This document shows positions 8,249-16,845 of a stretch of 55,760 bases of DNA, piece by piece. Below the pieces are notes generated by a model that was given only the letters and a program-made list of their open reading frames with translations, was not told where the DNA came from and did no database searches. Source of the stretch: an uncultured Clostridiaceae bacterium (GTDB taxonomy: Bacteria > Bacillota > Clostridia > Lachnospirales > Lachnospiraceae); assembly GCA_947177415.1 (NCBI GenBank), contig CAMWUK010000011.1:1-55760 (forward strand). The letters run 5' to 3'. How positions within the stretch are numbered: the first letter of the stretch is position 1; the number at the start of each line of letters is the position of its first letter. Position numbers and translations under genes: made by a program.

Positions 8249-8620
8249 ATGAGTGGTATTAGTAGTGATGTAATAAGAGGTTACAACGATACCATGATAT
8301 TATATCTGTTACTAGATGAGCCTTCTTATGGATATGAAATATCAAAGAGGATTAAGCAGCTATCGAATGACAAGTATATTATCAAAGAAACCACCCTGTA
8401 TTCTGCATTTACCCGGTTGGAAAAGAATGGGTATGTGGAATCTTTCCGCATGGAAGATAAGGAAAATGTGAAACGAAGAACCTATTACCGGATTACAGAA
8501 GCAGGAAAAACATATTATAAGGAAAAATGTGAAGAATGGTATGTTACAAAAGAAGTGGTAGAGATGTTTATCCAAGCAGGAAATTTACATACTGCCGAAG
8601 GTGGCACTACCATTTTATAA
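8249..8620 (+). CDS. PadR family transcriptional regulator
   Basis: 123 residues from ATG 8249 (AAGGAGGTAGAG upstream). Typical PadR winged helix: MILYLLLDEPSYGYEISKRI, then ETTLYSAFTRLEKNGYVE and a short dimerisation helix. It heads an operon with a permease-prefix membrane protein and a DUF4097 protein. This arrangement is common in Clostridia and is thought to respond to envelope stress, though the ligand is unknown. The last ~10 residues and the stop run into a truncated copy of the ~145-bp repeat, so the C-terminus may have been replaced by repeat sequence. The upstream palindrome is probably its operator. Confidence 0.93.
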   Translation: MSGISSDVIRGYNDTMILYLLLDEPSYGYEISKRIKQLSNDKYIIKETTLYSAFTRLEKNGYVESFRMEDKENVKRRTYYRITEAGKTYYKEKCEEWYVTKEVVEMFIQAGNLHTAEGGTTIL

Positions 8621-8711
8621 TTCGCCTTCGGTGAAAGGCTGGATTTTTTGCTGTTTTACATTTTGGCACATAGCTTGACAGCAAGTGTCAAGCTTGTGAG
8701 AGAACAGTAAC
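8621..8711 (-). repeat. Truncated ~145-bp palindromic element
   Basis: Reverse-oriented partial copy: the AAGGCTGGATT core, the GACAGCAAGTGTCAAGCTTG hairpin and the terminal GAACAGTAAC are present, but the GTTAC-hairpin end is missing or merged with the end of the padR gene. Confidence 0.75.
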
Positions 8712-8761
8712 CAATTACCAACTATATTCATATTTCGTAGTAGATTAGGAGGATAGAAAGA

Positions 8762-9736
8762 ATGGAGACAATAAAAAATTATTTGGAAACAATGTTCCAG
8801 AATTTACCAAATACAGCAGAAGTTAAAAAGGCAAAGATGGAATTGGGACAGATGATGGAAGATAAATATACGGAATTGATTCAAGAAGGAAAAAGTGAAA
8901 ATGAAGCAGTAGGAACTGTAATTTCCGAATTTGGGAATTTAGAAGAACTTGCAGAAAGCCTCGGAATAAAAGAGGTAGTACAGGAAGAGAAAGAAACACT
9001 AAGAAGGATTATAACCTTGGATGAAGCAAAGGAATTTATAAAAGACAAGATACGGCATGCTTACTTTATTGCAATTGGTGTACTTCTTTGCATCCTATCT
9101 CCTTGCGGTTGTATTTTATTTGATTACTATGCCCCATCTTTGGAGGTGGTGCTTGGTTGTACATTGTTATTTGTTTTGGTTGCAATGGGAGTTGGCATGT
9201 TTGTATTTTCTGGTCTTAGTATGGGAAAATGGGAATTCATGGACAAGGAATTATGTTGCATGGAAATAAAAACAGCAGAATATGTGAAAAGGGAACAAGA
9301 AGGATACCGTATGATACACATTGGAAAATTGACGATTGGAGTAATTCTTTGCATTATCAGTGTAATTCCTGTTATGATCATTAGTGAAATAGAAGGAATG
9401 GCAAAAAGTGAAAGCATCGGCGTAGTGTTTATGTTTGTAGCAGTTGCAATTGCTGTTTTTTTGTTTGTTTCTGCTGGAATCCAAAGCGGAGCCTATGAAA
9501 AATTGTTAGGTCAAAGTTATTATTCAGGTACAAACACAATTTATACAGAAAAACAAAAAAGAATTACACATTATAATAATAAAATAGTAGAAAACATTAT
9601 GTCAGTTTATTGGCCTACCATAACATGTATCTATTTATGTTGGAGTTTTCTTACCTATGATTGGCATTTTACTTGGATTATCTGGGTATTAGCTGCTGTG
9701 GTAGAAATGTTTATCAATACAATATTTAAAGAATAA
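8762..9736 (+). CDS. Permease prefix domain 1 (HAAS/DUF1700-like) membrane protein
   Basis: 324 residues. Residues 1-70 form a helical HAAS/permease-prefix domain (METIKNYLETMFQNLP ... ISEFGNLEELAESLG), which in relatives interacts with the PadR partner. Then come about six membrane helices (about 97-117, 125-150, 195-215, 225-243 and two near the C-terminus). Good Shine-Dalgarno AGGAGGATAG. It is between padR and the DUF4097 gene and probably acts as the membrane sensor or transducer of that operon; the activity is not known. Confidence 0.85.
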   Translation: METIKNYLETMFQNLPNTAEVKKAKMELGQMMEDKYTELIQEGKSENEAVGTVISEFGNLEELAESLGIKEVVQEEKETLRRIITLDEAKEFIKDKIRHAYFIAIGVLLCILSPCGCILFDYYAPSLEVVLGCTLLFVLVAMGVGMFVFSGLSMGKWEFMDKELCCMEIKTAEYVKREQEGYRMIHIGKLTIGVILCIISVIPVMIISEIEGMAKSESIGVVFMFVAVAIAVFLFVSAGIQSGAYEKLLGQSYYSGTNTIYTEKQKRITHYNNKIVENIMSVYWPTITCIYLCWSFLTYDWHFTWIIWVLAAVVEMFINTIFKE

Positions 9737-9797
9737 GCCCAGTTTCTGCTTAATAGGTTAATAAATGATGAAATAAGAAATAAGGAGTGAAAAAGTT

Positions 9798-10523
9798 ATG
9801 AAAAGAATATATATGGGGATTATTACTTTTATTACTCTATGTTGTATTATTATTGGAGTTTTAAAAGGTGGAGTGTTACATTTTGGCAATAAGAATGTTC
9901 ATTCCGATGAAATAAGTCTTGATGACTATAAAAAATTATCCATTCAAGCTGATGTTATGAGCATTACATTTATAGAAGGGGAGAGATATACCATACATTA
10001 TGAGTGTACAGAAGGTATAGAGCCAATTTATTCTCTGAACAATGACACTCTGACCATTACCCAAAAGAAGAAAAAAATGAGATTTTTTGGCATAGGCAAC
10101 CAGAATTGTAAAGTTACTATAGAAGTTCCTAAAGGCACCGTATTAGAAGATATGGATATGAAATTGGGTGTGGGAGAGGTTTCGATGAATGGTATACAAA
10201 ATAAAGCGACCACAATTTCTCTGAATGTAGGAGAGGTAGAGATAAAAAACAGTATATTGGGAGATACTATGGTAGATATAGATGTAGGTGAAATCAGCAT
10301 AGTAGAAAGTGAATTTGAAAATATGGCAGCAGAAACCGATACTGGAGATATAGAAATTTCTTCCAATAAGGATTTGTCAGCATATTCCTTTGTATTAAAA
10401 AGTGATATTGGAGAGATTTCTGTCAATAATAGAGAGTATGGAAGAAAGTATGAGGACAATACACATTCTGATTACAAAATCAAAGCAACTACTGATATAG
10501 GGGACATAGATATTGCTTATTAA
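9798..10523 (+). CDS. DUF4097 family beta-repeat protein
   Basis: 241 residues. An N-terminal membrane anchor or uncleaved signal (about 1-27) is followed by a repetitive beta-strand domain (repeats such as GVGEVSMNG, NVGEVEIKN, DVGEISIVE, DTGDIEISS, DIGEISVNN), typical of DUF4097 adhesin-like right-handed beta solenoids. Probably displayed outside the membrane. Last gene of the PadR operon, 61 nt after the membrane protein; an intrinsic terminator follows. The family's role is unclear, but it is recurrently paired with PadR and HAAS proteins. Confidence 0.88.
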   Translation: MKRIYMGIITFITLCCIIIGVLKGGVLHFGNKNVHSDEISLDDYKKLSIQADVMSITFIEGERYTIHYECTEGIEPIYSLNNDTLTITQKKKKMRFFGIGNQNCKVTIEVPKGTVLEDMDMKLGVGEVSMNGIQNKATTISLNVGEVEIKNSILGDTMVDIDVGEISIVESEFENMAAETDTGDIEISSNKDLSAYSFVLKSDIGEISVNNREYGRKYEDNTHSDYKIKATTDIGDIDIAY

Positions 10524-10540
10524 ATACATATAATGTAACT

Positions 10541-10573
10541 GTTACTGTTAGCACTGTAGGTGTGAACAGTAAC
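10541..10573. repeat. Short palindromic element (33 nt)
   Basis: GTTACTGTTAGCACTG and GTGAACAGTAAC form a hairpin identical in layout to 6668-6700. Confidence 0.8.
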
Positions 10574-10581
10574 AGAAAAGA

Positions 10582-10625
10582 ATCAAGATAAAGTTTTGCA
10601 GCAAAACTCTATCTTGATTTTTTTG
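10582..10625 (+). terminator. Intrinsic terminator of the PadR operon
   Basis: ATCAAGATA (10582-10590) pairs with TATCTTGAT (10610-10618), with an inner AGTTTTGC/GCAAAACT stem, followed by a run of T. Confidence 0.9.
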
Positions 10626-10705
10626 TCATAAAAGTTCATAATAAGGGAAAGAAATAAAAGTATATATAGGAAGAATATGGTGCAAAATAATTTAAAAGGA
10701 AGGAA

Positions 10706-11221
10706 GTGGAAATATTGTTTCAAGGACAAAGGGAAGCCTGTAAGATTCTGGGAGTATCACCCTATGCGACGAAAGAAGAGATAAAAAAAGCATATCGGAA
10801 TTTGTGTAAAATATATCACCCGGATAGAAATTCTACATCAGAGGCAAAAAAGATATATTTAGAAGTACAACAAGCTTACGGATTTTTATCACAACAAGAA
10901 ACACAAATAAAGCAACCTAAAATTTTCTATTATCAAGCACCACCATCAACAATAAATCCGAGTGGAAAAATTATAGGAGGAAGCCCTAAAGAAAGGGAAC
11001 AGAGAATTCTTCGGGAAGAGGCTTCTAAAAAACTCCGGCAGGAAAGGCACAAACGTCTAAAAGAGCAAGAAGAAAAGAAGAAACAGGAGTTGGAAAGACG
11101 TTTAGCAACAAGAAAATTACCATCGGAACGGGAAGCAGAAAGAAGAAAAAGAATAGAAGTGGAAAAAGAAGCAGAAAGAATAGCGACTATTATTCAAAAA
11201 CTTATGAATATGAATACTTAG
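10706..11221 (+). CDS. J-domain (DnaJ-like) protein
   Basis: 171 residues from a GTG start (AAAGGAAGGAA upstream). Residues about 10-68 are a J domain with an intact HPD motif (IYHPDRN), which stimulates Hsp70 ATPase. The remainder is a basic, highly charged R/K/E coiled-coil helix without zinc-finger or client-binding domains, so it is a class C J-protein. It could serve the DnaK-like protein at 19474-21168 or the genomic DnaK. Stand-alone gene; its client is unknown. Confidence 0.9.
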   Translation: MEILFQGQREACKILGVSPYATKEEIKKAYRNLCKIYHPDRNSTSEAKKIYLEVQQAYGFLSQQETQIKQPKIFYYQAPPSTINPSGKIIGGSPKEREQRILREEASKKLRQERHKRLKEQEEKKKQELERRLATRKLPSEREAERRKRIEVEKEAERIATIIQKLMNMNT

Positions 11222-11281
11222 CATACAAAAGAAGAGAGAAGAAATTGCAAGAATATAAATATTTTTGATGAGGGGGATTTT

Positions 11282-12373
11282 ATGAAGAGGAGAATGGTTG
11301 CAATTGGCACTGGGTTGGCAGTTTTAGGTGGTAGTGCGGGATATTTGTTATATTCCCCTAGTGAACCAGTGCCAAGAAATAGAAGAAGTTTGGATATGAC
11401 TCAGCAAGAGGGAAACTATTTTATTGATGAGTCAAAATATGAAGAGCAAATGAATACTATTGTAATACCTTATTTAGAACAGTATAAACAAGAAGGATAT
11501 TTTCAGGTAGAGGACAATGTTCACTTACGCTATAAAATGTTTCTTCCACAAAATACAAAAGCAACAATTGTAATATCTCATGGTTTTACGGAATTTATGG
11601 AAAAATATAATGAGATGATTTATTATTTCCTAAAAGAGGGCTATGGGGTATGTATATTGGATCATCGCGGACATGGGGGATCTGACCGTGAAATTGATAA
11701 TCTTAGCAAAGTCTATGTAGAAGATATGGATATTTATGTGGAAGATTTTCATACCTTTCTTGAAGATGTTGTAATTCCGGCAAATCAAGGTAAAAAATTA
11801 TATCTTTATGCCCATTCTATGGGGGGATGTGTTGGTGCATTATTTTTAGAAGAGTACCCAGAGTATTTTGAAAAGGCAATTTTAAACGCACCTATGTTAG
11901 GATTTAAAACAGAAGATTATCCACAAAATGTGGCAAAAGTAACAGGAAATTTAATGTGTTTGTTTGGACAGGGAGATTCTTATGTGTTTGGGCATGGTGA
12001 TTTTTCCAAGGAGTATGCTTTTGAAAAATCTTGTATGTCTAGTGAGGCTCGTTATTCTTATTTTTTTAATTTGAGAAGTAAAAATGAGAATTACCAGAAT
12101 AATGGTGCAACTTTTGAGTGGTTAAAATCTGCATTTGATGGGACAGAACGGGTAAGAGAAAAAGAGAATATGAAGAGAATTTCCTGCCCAATTTTAATCT
12201 TTCAGGCGGAAGATGATAAATATGTAACAGATTATGGTGAATATTATTTTGTAAATCATGTTAAGCAGGCAAAATTGATTTATGTACCAGGAGCAAAGCA
12301 TGAAATCTTTAATTCTGAAAATGATATTATGGTTCCATATTATAATAAGGTATTTCGATTCTATGAAAAATAG
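11282..12373 (+). CDS. Alpha/beta hydrolase, lysophospholipase/monoacylglycerol lipase type
   Basis: 363 residues. An N-terminal hydrophobic segment (about 4-24, then the charged PRNRRS) anchors or exports it. The Serine_aldrolase/Hydrolase_4 fold shows an oxyanion HGFTEF near 99, DHRGHGGSD, the nucleophile elbow AHSMGG (Ser near 179), the acid in AEDDKYV (near 308) and the base in GAKHEI (near 339), so the triad is complete. It probably cleaves lipid esters at the membrane. Good RBS in GATGAGGGGG. The TAG stop ends on the first base of a palindromic element. Confidence 0.9.
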   Translation: MKRRMVAIGTGLAVLGGSAGYLLYSPSEPVPRNRRSLDMTQQEGNYFIDESKYEEQMNTIVIPYLEQYKQEGYFQVEDNVHLRYKMFLPQNTKATIVISHGFTEFMEKYNEMIYYFLKEGYGVCILDHRGHGGSDREIDNLSKVYVEDMDIYVEDFHTFLEDVVIPANQGKKLYLYAHSMGGCVGALFLEEYPEYFEKAILNAPMLGFKTEDYPQNVAKVTGNLMCLFGQGDSYVFGHGDFSKEYAFEKSCMSSEARYSYFFNLRSKNENYQNNGATFEWLKSAFDGTERVREKENMKRISCPILIFQAEDDKYVTDYGEYYFVNHVKQAKLIYVPGAKHEIFNSENDIMVPYYNKVFRFYEK

Positions 12374-12497
12374 TAATTGTTCAGAACCATGAACAGTTAC
12401 AAAACACCAGCACTTTGTGGACTGTGGCATTACCATAAATATATTCGCATGAGTGTTTCGTAAACGAGAATGCACACAAGTGCAAGGTTCTACCTAA
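12373..12497. repeat. Palindromic element, GTAATTGTTCAGAACC type
   Basis: GTAATTGTTCAGAACC and the following CATGAACAGTTAC form a compact hairpin (12373-12400). The next ~95 bp (GTGTTTCGTAAACGAG, AAGGTTCTACCT) resembles the family with GTAGAAACACGC ends, so two elements may be nested. It begins on the last base of the hydrolase stop codon. Confidence 0.6.
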
Positions 12498-12549
12498 AAA
12501 GAGTGAATATATAGAAATAATAATTTGGAATATTTATAATAAACAAAAC

Positions 12550-12612
12550 AGGACTATCACAGAATAAAGCATATTCTAACAATGAATATTTATTTTGTGA
12601 TAGTCCTTTTAT
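12550..12612. terminator. Bidirectional terminator between convergent genes
   Basis: AGGACTATCACA (12550-12561) pairs with TGTGATAGTCCT (12596-12607), with A-run and T-run on the outer sides. It separates the hydrolase gene from the end of lexA. Confidence 0.85.
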
Positions 12613-12639
12613 AAAAGTAAACATTAGGTCAGTTGTAAT

Positions 12640-13257
12640 TTAAAGAATCTTACGGAACAGACCAATTACTTTTCCTACAATAGTTAAATCAGAAACAATA
12701 ATTGGCTCCATGTGATCATTCTCTGGCTGGAGACGGAAATGTTCGTCTTCCTTATAGTAGGTTTTGACTGTAACAGAATCATCAATCAAAGCAACTACAA
12801 TATCACCATTTTCTGCAACTGGCTGCATTTGCACCAGAATCTGGTCACCATCATAAATTCCTGCATTAATCATACTTTCTCCTTTTACATGAAGCATAAA
12901 AGTGTCATGAGAAGGCATATCCTCAGATAATAGAGGGAAATAACCTTCAATATTTTCTGTGGCAAGAATCGGTTGCCCAGCAGTTACCGTTCCGATAATA
13001 GGGATATTTACAATTTCCCTTCTGGTTAAATTAAAACTATCATCTACAATTTCAATTGCTCTAGGTTTGGTAGGATCCCGGCGGATGTATCCATTTTTTT
13101 CTAAAGTTTCTAAATGTGCATGAACTGAGGATGTAGATTTTAGTTGTACTGCTTCGCATATTTCACGAACGGCTGGCGGGTATCCTTTGTTTAGAATCTG
13201 TTTTTTTATATATTCTAAAATCTCCATTTGTTTTTTGGTAATCTTTCCATAACTCAC
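12640..13257 (-). CDS. lexA: LexA repressor
   Basis: 205-residue SOS repressor. Residues 1-65 form the winged helix (KITKKQMEILEYIKKQ ... STSSVHAHLETLEKNGY). The autocleavage site is Ala93-Gly94 (VTAGQP), with catalytic Ser128 (GESMINAG) and Lys165 (SVTVKTY). Starts at GTG 13257 with AGGAGGTCG upstream. It is divergent from a YneA-like gene. A LexA-type box (CGAAC-N4-GTTT) lies just upstream of its TTGACA, giving autoregulation. Length and motifs are normal. Confidence 0.98.
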   Translation of the reverse strand: MSYGKITKKQMEILEYIKKQILNKGYPPAVREICEAVQLKSTSSVHAHLETLEKNGYIRRDPTKPRAIEIVDDSFNLTRREIVNIPIIGTVTAGQPILATENIEGYFPLLSEDMPSHDTFMLHVKGESMINAGIYDGDQILVQMQPVAENGDIVVALIDDSVTVKTYYKEDEHFRLQPENDHMEPIIVSDLTIVGKVIGLFRKIL

Positions 13258-13360
13258 TATTACGACCTCCTTTGAATATCTATGTTTTTTGCAATCCGCA
13301 ATTATTCATAAGACTATAAATAATCTTGGATAGTTGTTTAGGAATTATAAACCTATATTG

Positions 13361-13389
13361 ATTATAACAGAAAAAAACAGATATGTCAA
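13361..13389 (-). promoter_or_regulatory. lexA promoter
   Basis: On the minus strand, TTGACA (complement of 13384-13389), a 17-bp spacer and TATAAT (complement of 13361-13366). The LexA box at 13401-13413 lies 11 bp upstream of the -35. Confidence 0.88.
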
Positions 13390-13400
13390 ACAAATGTTCT

Positions 13401-13470
13401 CGAACATCCGTTTAAAAAGTACTTGACAAACAGAACAACTGTTCTTATAATAAATACAAACGGTTGTTCG
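13401..13470. promoter_or_regulatory. Three LexA boxes (SOS operators)
   Basis: Three sites of the GAAC-N4-GTTC type used by Gram-positive LexA: CGAACATCCGTTT (13401-13413), AGAACAACTGTTCT (13432-13445) and CAAACGGTTGTTCG (13457-13470). The middle one is a perfect palindrome filling the -35/-10 spacer of the rightward promoter, and the third lies just after its -10. Confidence 0.85.
13423..13451 (+). promoter_or_regulatory. SOS-regulated promoter of the LysM gene
   Basis: TTGACA (13423-13428), 17-bp spacer, TATAAT (13446-13451): a full-consensus sigma-A promoter with the LexA palindrome inside its spacer. Confidence 0.92.
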
Positions 13471-13487
13471 GAGATGGAGGTGCATTT

Positions 13488-13862
13488 ATGAAAGATATAA
13501 AGAAGACATACATAAATAAAATATGGGAACAGAAAGAGATTATTTTTATAGCAACTTTATTTATTATAATGGTTTTTGTTCTTACTACACTACTAATGAA
13601 TCTAAATCTGGTAAAGACTGTACAGAATTCAGAAGAATCTGCAAAGATGAAGCGGGAAAAAGTGGTGACAACTATTTGTGTGGAAAAGGATAGTACCTTA
13701 TGGGACATTGCCACAAGATACTATACAGAAGAATATCAGGATATAAATGACATGATAGAGGAGATTAAAAAAAGTAATGGAATAGAAAAAGATATCATTC
13801 ATGAAGGGGCATATTTGATTATTCCTCATTATATTAATCGTGAAATGATTCCTCCATATTGA
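13488..13862 (+). CDS. YneA-like LysM cell-division suppressor
   Basis: 124 residues from ATG 13488 (GGAGATGGAGGTG upstream). One N-terminal transmembrane helix (about 18-38), an extracytoplasmic linker, and a LysM domain (about 60-113: STLWDIATRYYTEEYQDINDMI ... EGAYLIIP in part). Divergent from lexA under LexA boxes, this is the architecture and position of Bacillus YneA, which delays division during SOS by acting at the membrane and septal wall. Sequence identity to YneA is not established here; the role is inferred from domain order and regulation. Confidence 0.85.
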   Translation: MKDIKKTYINKIWEQKEIIFIATLFIIMVFVLTTLLMNLNLVKTVQNSEESAKMKREKVVTTICVEKDSTLWDIATRYYTEEYQDINDMIEEIKKSNGIEKDIIHEGAYLIIPHYINREMIPPY

Positions 13863-13906
13863 TAAAGGTCTGGAATTTTGTACTTTTTGTTTCATGATAT
13901 CATATT

Positions 13907-14638
13907 TTAGGAAGTTTCTTTTCCATTTGAAGAGGATGGCCAATCTTCAAAATTACCACTTAAAATAGCACGGAATAACCGGTTTTTACAGCCTGGAATA
14001 TCTTTGTTTAGTTGTTGTAACATATCCTTTACATAAGTACGCCTGGTATGTCCTTCGTAAGGGCAGGGGTTTACTAAAATGGGAAGTGGATTTTTGTTGA
14101 CAAAACCAATGATGTCAGCTTCTTTTAGATAAATGAGTGGACGGATTAAAGTCAATTTTGTATGGCTCCAGTAAGTGACAGGAGAGCAACTGTGGAATCT
14201 GCCTTCATACAAAAGGGAAAGAAGCAAGGTTTCTATCAAATCATCTGCATGATGTGCAAAGGCTACTTTATTGCAACCAAGTTCTAAGGCTTTTTGATTG
14301 AGAGCACCTTTTCTAAGTTTTGCACATAAAGAACAAGGTTTTGCTTCTGTTTTTACTATAGCAGATATTTCTGTTTTTACAACATGGTATGGAACATCTA
14401 AGGATTGGCATAATTTGGAAATTTTAGAAGTGTCAAAAGAGCCATAACCCAGATCAACCGTGATTCCATAAAGTTCAAACTTTTTTGGATAGAATTTTTT
14501 TAAATTTGATAATGCTAACAATAGTACAAGGCTGTCTTTTCCACCAGATATTCCTACTGCAATTTTATCACCTTGTTCAATTAATTGGTAGTTTTCAACA
14601 GCTTGTCTTGTTAAACTCAATAATTTTTGTAATTTCAT
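13907..14638 (-). CDS. TtcA-like tRNA 2-thiolation protein
   Basis: 243-residue PP-loop ATPase. The SGGKDS ATP-pyrophosphatase loop is at 31-36, and CSLC (Cys102/Cys105) with a later Cys in NPCPYEG can hold the [4Fe-4S] cluster of the TtcA/TtuA group. These enzymes adenylate a tRNA base and replace oxygen by sulfur (s2C32 in TtcA). AHHADDLIETLL and LIRPL are family blocks. ATG 14638 is preferred over an in-frame TTG at 14659. Convergent with the LysM gene, 44 bp away. The exact tRNA position modified is not determined. Confidence 0.88.
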   Translation of the reverse strand: MKLQKLLSLTRQAVENYQLIEQGDKIAVGISGGKDSLVLLLALSNLKKFYPKKFELYGITVDLGYGSFDTSKISKLCQSLDVPYHVVKTEISAIVKTEAKPCSLCAKLRKGALNQKALELGCNKVAFAHHADDLIETLLLSLLYEGRFHSCSPVTYWSHTKLTLIRPLIYLKEADIIGFVNKNPLPILVNPCPYEGHTRRTYVKDMLQQLNKDIPGCKNRLFRAILSGNFEDWPSSSNGKETS

Positions 14639-14669
14639 GTCTTCACCATACCTTTTCAATACTTTAATC

Positions 14670-14814
14670 GTTACTGTTCACACCTATGGTGCAAACAGTA
14701 ACGGAATCCAGCCTATTTATTATTCGCCTTCGGCAAAAGGCTGGATTCTTCTCTGCCACTACTTGTTCTTACGTACTTTGCAGCAAGTGCAAAGTACTAC
14801 CTGTGAACAGTAAC
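14670..14814 (-). repeat. ~145-bp palindromic element, reverse orientation
   Basis: Full-length copy: starts GTTACTGTTCACACC, contains GGAATCCAGCC/GGCTGGATTC and GCCTTCGGC, and ends GTGAACAGTAAC. In place of the AGCTTGACAC hairpin it has ACTTTGCAGCAAGTGCAAAGT, so the inner stem has co-varied. It lies between divergent genes. Confidence 0.85.
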
Positions 14815-14903
14815 TCTATTACAATAATAGTATACATGATTCTGCAAAAGATGTAAAACTGTAACGACTGTTACATAAAATTGGTTGAAAAATCACCCTT
14901 TGT

Positions 14904-14932
14904 TTGACATAAATTCAACATTTTTGTATAAT
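14904..14932 (+). promoter_or_regulatory. Sigma-A promoter of the amidase gene
   Basis: TTGACA (14904-14909), 17-bp spacer, TATAAT (14927-14932): full consensus, about 47 bp before the ATG. Confidence 0.9.
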
Positions 14933-14978
14933 ATCATAGAACTGCAAAAAAAGAATTATTATAGCAAAGGGTGAAAAT

Positions 14979-16808
14979 ATGCAAAAAACAAGAAGAATTA
15001 GAAAGTATATTGTAAGAGTAATTTGTTTGGTTTGTTTATTGTTATTACCAATGACAACTTCAAATGCTGCAAGTTCACTGCAATTAAAGTATGATGGAAA
15101 AACAGTGACTTACAAAAAATCAACAGTAATGTTCACTGTGAATGGGACAGAAGTTTCGCTAGGAAATGCAAAAGGACTAATTATTGACAATACAGCTATG
15201 GGGTACTATAAAGCAATTTTTGAAAAAGCATTAGGTGCTACTTGTATTTGGGACAGTGATAAGCAAAAACTTACCATAAGCAAGTTTGATAAGACCGTTG
15301 AATTGACATTAGGAAGTAAGACGGCTTATGTAAATGGAAAAAAGAAAACATTAGAAACAGCACCTAGAAAAGTAACTTATGTAAAAGCAAAGATTACAAG
15401 ATTATTGGTTCCTGTACGTTTTGTAGCCGAGAATTTAGGGTATTCTTATACATGGACGAATTCTAAAGCCACAGGAGCAATCAAGTGTAATTGGATGGAA
15501 TTAGAGAAAGATGGTAATCTTTACAAGTATGCAGGAAGTAAAGTAAAGAGCAGCTATAATGGACAGAATATTTCTTATGGAAATATGCCAGGCTTGATAG
15601 TAAGCGGAAGTGCTGTGGTGAATGCAAAGAAAGTATTTTCCACTACAATAGGATTGTCTTATTCATATAATAGTACAAAGAAGACACTTACCTTAAAAAA
15701 AGATAACACCAAGGTTGTTTTTACCATGGATAGTAAAAAGGTACTTGTAAATGGAATAGAAGATAAAGTGACTGTACCTCCATTTCGTATTAAAAATTGT
15801 GCAAATGGCAGTACGTATATTATGGTGCCTGCAAGATATACTGCTGAGATTTTTGGCTATGAGTATAATTGGAATAGTAAGACTGTAACATCTGAAATAT
15901 ATGAAAAAGGAAATGTTCCTGCTTTAGCTGCTGCAGCCAATGCAAGTATTTGTTTTACTTTGCCAAAGGCAGTATCATCTAGTGCTGTGAAAAATACAGA
16001 TAAATATTGGAATAAAAAGTTTATTATAACAATTAATGGTGATTGTAGGCAATATTTAAAAGAACATCCTATTAGTATCCGGGATAAGGTAGTTACGAAA
16101 CATGCTATTACCCTAAATGCATCAGGTAATACACAAATTACGTTTACAACAAGTAAACTACAAGGGTATAAAGTAAATATAGAAGATAATGTGGTATGGA
16201 TTGATGTAGGTAATCCAAAGGACATTTATCCGAATATTGTTGTTTTAGACTGCGGTCATGGGGGATATGATTCTGGAGCAGTAGGAGGTACAGCAAAAGA
16301 GAAAGATTTAACTTATACAATTCTCTACACGTATGCTAAGAGTTATTTTAATAAAGCTTCTTCTAATGTAAAAGCATATTGGACAAGACATGATGATACC
16401 TTTGTTACATTAAATGACAGGGCTGCATACGCTAAAAGCATTGGTGCTGATTTATTTATTAGCTTACATATGAATTCGGCATCTTCATCTGCAAAGGGAA
16501 CAGAAGTTTTTTATTCTCTTTCCAACAATAGCAAATTGAAGAATGGATTAAATAGCCAGACCATGGCAAGTATGTTCTTAAAAAGTATGGTTTCTGTAAT
16601 GGGAACAACAAATCGTGGTGTAAAGACTGCAAAGTACGTGGTTATTCATAGGAATACAGTACCAGCTATTTTGATTGAATTGGGATTTATTTCCAATAGT
16701 AGTGAGAGAGCTAAATTGACAAATACAAGCTATCAGAAAAAGGCAGCAAAGAAGATTTATGAAACAACAGAAGAAATATTCAAAAAGTATCCAACAGGAC
16801 GTAAATAA
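14979..16808 (+). CDS. Secreted N-acetylmuramoyl-L-alanine amidase with CuAO-N domains
   Basis: 609 residues. Signal peptide (1-31, cleavage after SNAASS region). Two copper-amine-oxidase N-terminal-like domains (about 35-165 and 180-300), used in Firmicutes for wall binding, then an AMIN-like beta region and a C-terminal Amidase_3 domain (from about 420). The zinc ligands and catalytic residues are visible: His in LDCGHGGYDSG, Glu in TAKEKDLTY, His in ISLHMNSAS and Glu in AILIELGFISN. It cleaves the amide between MurNAc and the stem peptide outside the cell. It precedes a GH10-like secreted hydrolase by 37 nt, likely one transcript. Confidence 0.95.
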   Translation: MQKTRRIRKYIVRVICLVCLLLLPMTTSNAASSLQLKYDGKTVTYKKSTVMFTVNGTEVSLGNAKGLIIDNTAMGYYKAIFEKALGATCIWDSDKQKLTISKFDKTVELTLGSKTAYVNGKKKTLETAPRKVTYVKAKITRLLVPVRFVAENLGYSYTWTNSKATGAIKCNWMELEKDGNLYKYAGSKVKSSYNGQNISYGNMPGLIVSGSAVVNAKKVFSTTIGLSYSYNSTKKTLTLKKDNTKVVFTMDSKKVLVNGIEDKVTVPPFRIKNCANGSTYIMVPARYTAEIFGYEYNWNSKTVTSEIYEKGNVPALAAAANASICFTLPKAVSSSAVKNTDKYWNKKFIITINGDCRQYLKEHPISIRDKVVTKHAITLNASGNTQITFTTSKLQGYKVNIEDNVVWIDVGNPKDIYPNIVVLDCGHGGYDSGAVGGTAKEKDLTYTILYTYAKSYFNKASSNVKAYWTRHDDTFVTLNDRAAYAKSIGADLFISLHMNSASSSAKGTEVFYSLSNNSKLKNGLNSQTMASMFLKSMVSVMGTTNRGVKTAKYVVIHRNTVPAILIELGFISNSSERAKLTNTSYQKKAAKKIYETTEEIFKKYPTGRK

Positions 16809-16845
16809 TTGAGGATTAGTTAGTAATAGAAAGGAATGCGTAAAA

